Source: an uncultured Peptostreptococcaceae bacterium (GTDB lineage: Bacteria; Bacillota; Clostridia; Peptostreptococcales; Peptostreptococcaceae). From it: a DNA stretch of 56,797 nt. The stretch lies in the NCBI GenBank assembly GCA_944383455.1, contig CALWPP010000010.1, positions 1 to 56,797 on the forward strand, read 5' to 3'. A program made the position numbers and the translations under genes. Under the pieces are notes generated by a model, which did no database searches, had not been told where the DNA came from, and saw only the letters and a list, made by a program, of their open reading frames with translations. Below, piece by piece: positions 54,453 to 56,797 of the stretch (position 1 is the stretch's first letter; each line of letters begins with the position of its first letter).

Positions 54453-54502
54453 GTAGTTAGTAAGTAATTTATTTAAATAAATCTAACTACAAAAACACCT
54501 CC
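54453..54502 (-). promoter_or_regulatory. hairpin between Shine-Dalgarno and TTG start of the M1 peptidase gene
   Basis: GTAGTTAG (54490-54483 on the minus strand) pairs with CTAACTAC (54460-54453), and ATTTATTTAAATAAAT inside is self-complementary. The hairpin sits between GGAGGTG (54502-54496) and the TTG start at 54444; folding it out leaves about 13 bases between the two. Confidence 0.4.
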
Positions 54503-54528
54503 TTTATTTATATTGTACTAGTTTTAAA

Positions 54529-54556
54529 TTAATATTCTTACTTTTTGTGATATAAT
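54529..54556 (+). promoter_or_regulatory. promoter of the dnaD-dnaC operon
   Basis: A TATAAT box at 54551-54556 with a weak TTAATA 16 bases upstream; the GAGGTGA ribosome binding site follows within 12 bases, so the leader is very short. Confidence 0.5.
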
Positions 54557-54574
54557 TAATCGAGGTGATAAAAT

Positions 54575-55627
54575 ATGTTTTTTAGAGAAAATAATGATAT
54601 GTATTTAGGAGAAACTACAATACCTAATGTTTTTATAGATATATTTATGCCTATGGCAAACGGATTATACGTTAAAGTTTATCTTTTAGGGTATAAACAC
54701 GCAAATGATTTTAAAAGTAATATAAACTTTAATAATAAATCTATCGCCAAACATTTAAACGTACCTCTTAGTGATGTTGATGAATCTTGGAAATTTTGGG
54801 AGCGAAAAAAAATAATAAAAATACACAAAAATGATGAATATGATAATGACTATTCAATAGAATTTTTAGATTTAGATAGAATTTATAGAGAAAATATATA
54901 TAACTCATCTATTAGCTCAAATGTTAATAATGTTATTTCAAATATTGATGATGATGTTAGAAAAATGTTTAATGATATAAATAAAATCATTGGAAGATAT
55001 TTAGATTCAAATGAAAAAATTAAACTCCTTGATATAAAAGAAAAATATAATATGAGTTGTGATATGATAGTTTTTGCATATAATCAAAGAAAGGAAAGTG
55101 GTAAAAATCCAAAGAATGTAAATTATATGGAAACTATTTTTAAAAGTTGGTATGATGATAAACTTTATACAATTGAAGATATAAAGAATAATCAAATTGA
55201 AAATAGTGAACGATATAAAACTTATAAGAAAATATTCAAAGAACTTGGATTTTTTAGAAATCCATCAAAGTCAGAAGAAGAAACTATAGATAAATGGCTT
55301 GATGAATATAATTTTGATTTAGATGTAATATTTTTTGCTTGTTCAAAAAGTAAAAATGTGTCTAATCCTTCAATAACCTTTATAAATAGTTTCCTTGAAA
55401 AATGGAATCAAAATAATCTTAAAACTTTAGATGAAGTAAAATTATTTGAAGAAAATAAAAGAAAAACTAATGAAAATACAAAAAATAACTATCAAAATTA
55501 CAATAAGCAAAGTAAAGGACTAAACATAAAAACAAGACACCACGAAATAGAACAAACCTTTACTAAATATAGTGACAAAGAATTAGAAGAATTACTCCTT
55601 AGAAGTCAAAGAAATAAATTTAAGTAG
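54575..55627 (+). CDS. dnaD: DnaD-type replication initiation protein
   Basis: A 350-residue primosome protein. The N-terminal ~110 residues hold a winged-helix-like part (KSIAKHLNVPLSDVDESWKF, KFWERKKIIKI). Two tandem DnaD/DnaB_2 C-terminal domains follow, each ending in the YxxxIxxxW-like motif: NYMETIFKSW near residue 190 and TFINSFLEKW near residue 265. DnaD helps load the replicative helicase at oriC and restart sites. It is followed after 7 bp by a dnaC-like loader gene, the clostridial equivalent of dnaD/dnaI pairing. The C-terminus is basic and polar. Confidence 0.9.
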   Translation: MFFRENNDMYLGETTIPNVFIDIFMPMANGLYVKVYLLGYKHANDFKSNINFNNKSIAKHLNVPLSDVDESWKFWERKKIIKIHKNDEYDNDYSIEFLDLDRIYRENIYNSSISSNVNNVISNIDDDVRKMFNDINKIIGRYLDSNEKIKLLDIKEKYNMSCDMIVFAYNQRKESGKNPKNVNYMETIFKSWYDDKLYTIEDIKNNQIENSERYKTYKKIFKELGFFRNPSKSEEETIDKWLDEYNFDLDVIFFACSKSKNVSNPSITFINSFLEKWNQNNLKTLDEVKLFEENKRKTNENTKNNYQNYNKQSKGLNIKTRHHEIEQTFTKYSDKELEELLLRSQRNKFK

Positions 55628-55634
55628 GTGATTT

Positions 55635-56639
55635 ATGAAAGATAAAAAAATAAAAGAAATACTTCTTGAATACCAAAAAAAAAGAGATATTGCAGAAGAA
55701 AGATTAGATTATGTAAAACAAAAAACTTATCAAGAAATTCCTTCTTTACAAATAATTGACAATAAAATTAAAGAAGCTGGCCTAAAAATGGCAAAAGCTA
55801 CTATTTCAGATTTTCCAAATAAGAATAAACTAATTGATTCACTTAAAAATGAGTTTGATGATTTAAAAAAAGAAAAAGAATACATTCTAAAAAAATATAA
55901 CTTATCTGAAGAATATTTTTTACCAAGATATGAGTGTAAAATTTGTAATGATACTGGATATCTACAAAGTGGGGAAAAATGTAACTGTTTTAAACAACAA
56001 CTTATAAATGAAGCATATAAAATGTCTAATATCTCAAGAATGCTTGAAGTTCAAAATTTTGATACATTAGATTATACATTATTTTCAAACAAAAAATATG
56101 ATGAAGAAGGTTTGTCTCCACTTGATAATATAGAAAATATATATAAAGATTGTCTTAAATTTATAGAAGAATTTCAAGAAGATAATAGAAAAAATCTTTT
56201 ATTTTATGGCAATACTGGTCTTGGAAAAACTTTTATGTGTAGCTGTATAGCAAAGCAAATTTTAGACAAAGGATATACAGTAATTTACCAGACTGCTTTT
56301 AAACTATTTGAAATAATGGGTGAATATAAATTTAAAGATTATGATAGTCATATAAATAAAGAAGATTACGAAAATATATTTGAATGTGATTTATTAATAA
56401 TAGATGATTTAGGAACAGAATATACTAACAACTTTACTAACAACGAACTATTTAATATTATAAATACTAGACTTTTAAATGGTAAAAAAACTATAATCTC
56501 AACAAATTACACTCCAAAACAGCTCGGTGAAGCTTATGCTCAAAGAATTTTTTCTAGAATATTTGATAGTTTCAAAATGATAAAGTTTTTTGGCAAAGAT
56601 TTAAGATGGGAAAATGAAAAAGATGCTCTTTCTAGATAA
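55635..56639 (+). CDS. dnaC: DnaC/DnaI-type helicase loader ATPase
   Basis: A 334-residue AAA+ helicase loader. The N-terminal part is coiled-coil rich and contains a cysteine cluster CKICNDTGYLQSGEKCNC (about residues 95-112) that can bind zinc, as in DnaI/DnaC. Walker A is FYGNTGLGKTFMCSCIAKQI near residue 190, Walker B LLIIDDLGTEYTNNF near 252, sensor IISTNYTPKQL and the arginine-finger region QRIFSRIFDSFKMIKFFG. It is translationally close to dnaD (7 bp gap, AGGTGAT site). A terminator overlaps its stop codon and DnaA boxes follow. Confidence 0.92.
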   Translation: MKDKKIKEILLEYQKKRDIAEERLDYVKQKTYQEIPSLQIIDNKIKEAGLKMAKATISDFPNKNKLIDSLKNEFDDLKKEKEYILKKYNLSEEYFLPRYECKICNDTGYLQSGEKCNCFKQQLINEAYKMSNISRMLEVQNFDTLDYTLFSNKKYDEEGLSPLDNIENIYKDCLKFIEEFQEDNRKNLLFYGNTGLGKTFMCSCIAKQILDKGYTVIYQTAFKLFEIMGEYKFKDYDSHINKEDYENIFECDLLIIDDLGTEYTNNFTNNELFNIINTRLLNGKKTIISTNYTPKQLGEAYAQRIFSRIFDSFKMIKFFGKDLRWENEKDALSR

Positions 56640-56653
56640 AAAAGCATCTTTTT
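56618..56653 (+). terminator. intrinsic terminator overlapping the dnaC stop codon
   Basis: AAAAGATGC (in the last dnaC codons) pairs with GCATCTTTT after an 18-base loop that contains the TAA stop, followed by TTTTAG. Confidence 0.7.
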
Positions 56654-56663
56654 TAGTTATCCT

Positions 56664-56692
56664 TGTGGATATGTGGATAACTTAGTGGATAA
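56664..56692 (+). promoter_or_regulatory. cluster of three DnaA boxes
   Basis: TGTGGATAT (56664-56672), TGTGGATAA (56672-56680, a perfect match to the complement of TTATCCACA) and AGTGGATAA (56684-56692) lie in the same orientation, 8 and 12 bp apart, between the dnaC terminator and a tRNA gene. Chance occurrence of three is unlikely, but no dnaA gene or A+T unwinding element with further boxes is in view. Confidence 0.65.
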
Positions 56693-56698
56693 CTGAAA

Positions 56699-56722
56699 AA
56701 CTCTTAGCAATAACTAAGAGTA
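56699..56722 (-). terminator. intrinsic terminator after tRNA-Thr
   Basis: ACTCTTAG and CTAAGAGT pair around six bases; on the minus strand TTTTTCAG follows. It lies directly downstream of the tRNA. Confidence 0.8.
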
Positions 56723-56727
56723 AAAAT

Positions 56728-56797
56728 TGGAGCTGGTGATAGGAATCGAACCTACAACCTGCTGATTACAAGTCAGCTGCTCTACCGTTGAGCCACA
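56728..56797 (-). tRNA. tRNA-Thr(UGU), 5' end cut by the window edge
   Basis: On the minus strand the sequence shows the D-arm (GCTCAACGGTAGAGC), an anticodon stem-loop CTGACTTGTAATCAG with anticodon TGT, the T-arm GTAGGTTCGATTCCTAT and a 3' end ACCAGCTCCA with encoded CCA. The first ~5-6 bases of the acceptor stem lie beyond position 56797. A terminator follows it. Confidence 0.93.

Noticed and set aside
1..56797. CRISPR array or complete insertion sequence
   Set aside because: No regularly spaced repeats and no transposase-like frame were seen anywhere in the window.

Overview
The window is very A+T-rich and reads as chromosome of a low-G+C anaerobic Firmicute of class Clostridia, most like the Clostridioides/Romboutsia group of the Peptostreptococcaceae. 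The reasons are the gene order clpC-radA-yacL-ispD-ispF-proS-gltX-cysS-mrnC-thyX-rlmB-rae1-sigH-tuf, a rubrerythrin, B12 salvage genes, and strong GGAGG-type ribosome binding sites with some TTG and GTG starts. This placement is inference; there is no rRNA gene to fix it.

Layout. (1) 1-17836, minus strand: a housekeeping block of four translation enzymes (proS, gltX, cysS, mrnC), isoprenoid genes ispD/ispF, DNA repair (radA), the ClpC chaperone, FAD-dependent thymidylate synthase, the protein AMPylator SelO, a MATE exporter, rlmB, rae1, sigH and the first codons of tuf. A pseudoknotted non-coding RNA candidate lies between rae1 and sigH. (2) 17982-31764: single-gene and small-operon modules: a PhnA-like zinc ribbon, an alanine/sodium symporter, an MFS exporter behind a broken MerR regulator gene, rubrerythrin, a homocysteine methyltransferase, a secreted coiled-coil repeat protein next to a two-component system, an orphan polyamine-type binding lipoprotein, and a heterodimeric ABC exporter with a divergent MarR regulator. 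(3) 31808-37946: an ECF sigma/anti-sigma pair with a candidate self-regulated promoter, then a cobalamin lower-ligand operon (cobT-cobU-cobS-second cobU-like-truncated cobQ-DUF71). (4) 38020-46438: a GH73 glucosaminidase, a small HTH protein, a YcxB-like membrane protein, and a beta-glucoside PTS operon with GH1 hydrolase, RpiR regulator, ROK kinase and a cre-like site. (5) 46790-51633: a segment of about 4.8 kb carrying the tetA(P)-tetB(P) tetracycline resistance operon. It is bounded by a 21-bp near-perfect direct repeat made of the last codons of rlmH, the same kind of site used by staphylococcal SCC elements. (6) 51616-56797: rlmH, walJ-like MBL nuclease, a membrane M1 peptidase, then plus-strand dnaD and dnaC-like primosome genes, a triple DnaA-box cluster and a tRNA-Thr cut by the window end.

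The most notable points are the rlmH-targeted tet(P) element, the pseudoknotted RNA upstream of sigH, a CobQ lacking its amidotransferase half encoded next to a DUF71 ATP pyrophosphatase, the DnaA-box cluster after dnaC, an intrinsic terminator placed directly in front of cobT, and a ClpC with a shortened middle domain that has no ctsR-mcsA-mcsB genes beside it. No CRISPR array, complete insertion sequence or prophage was seen.
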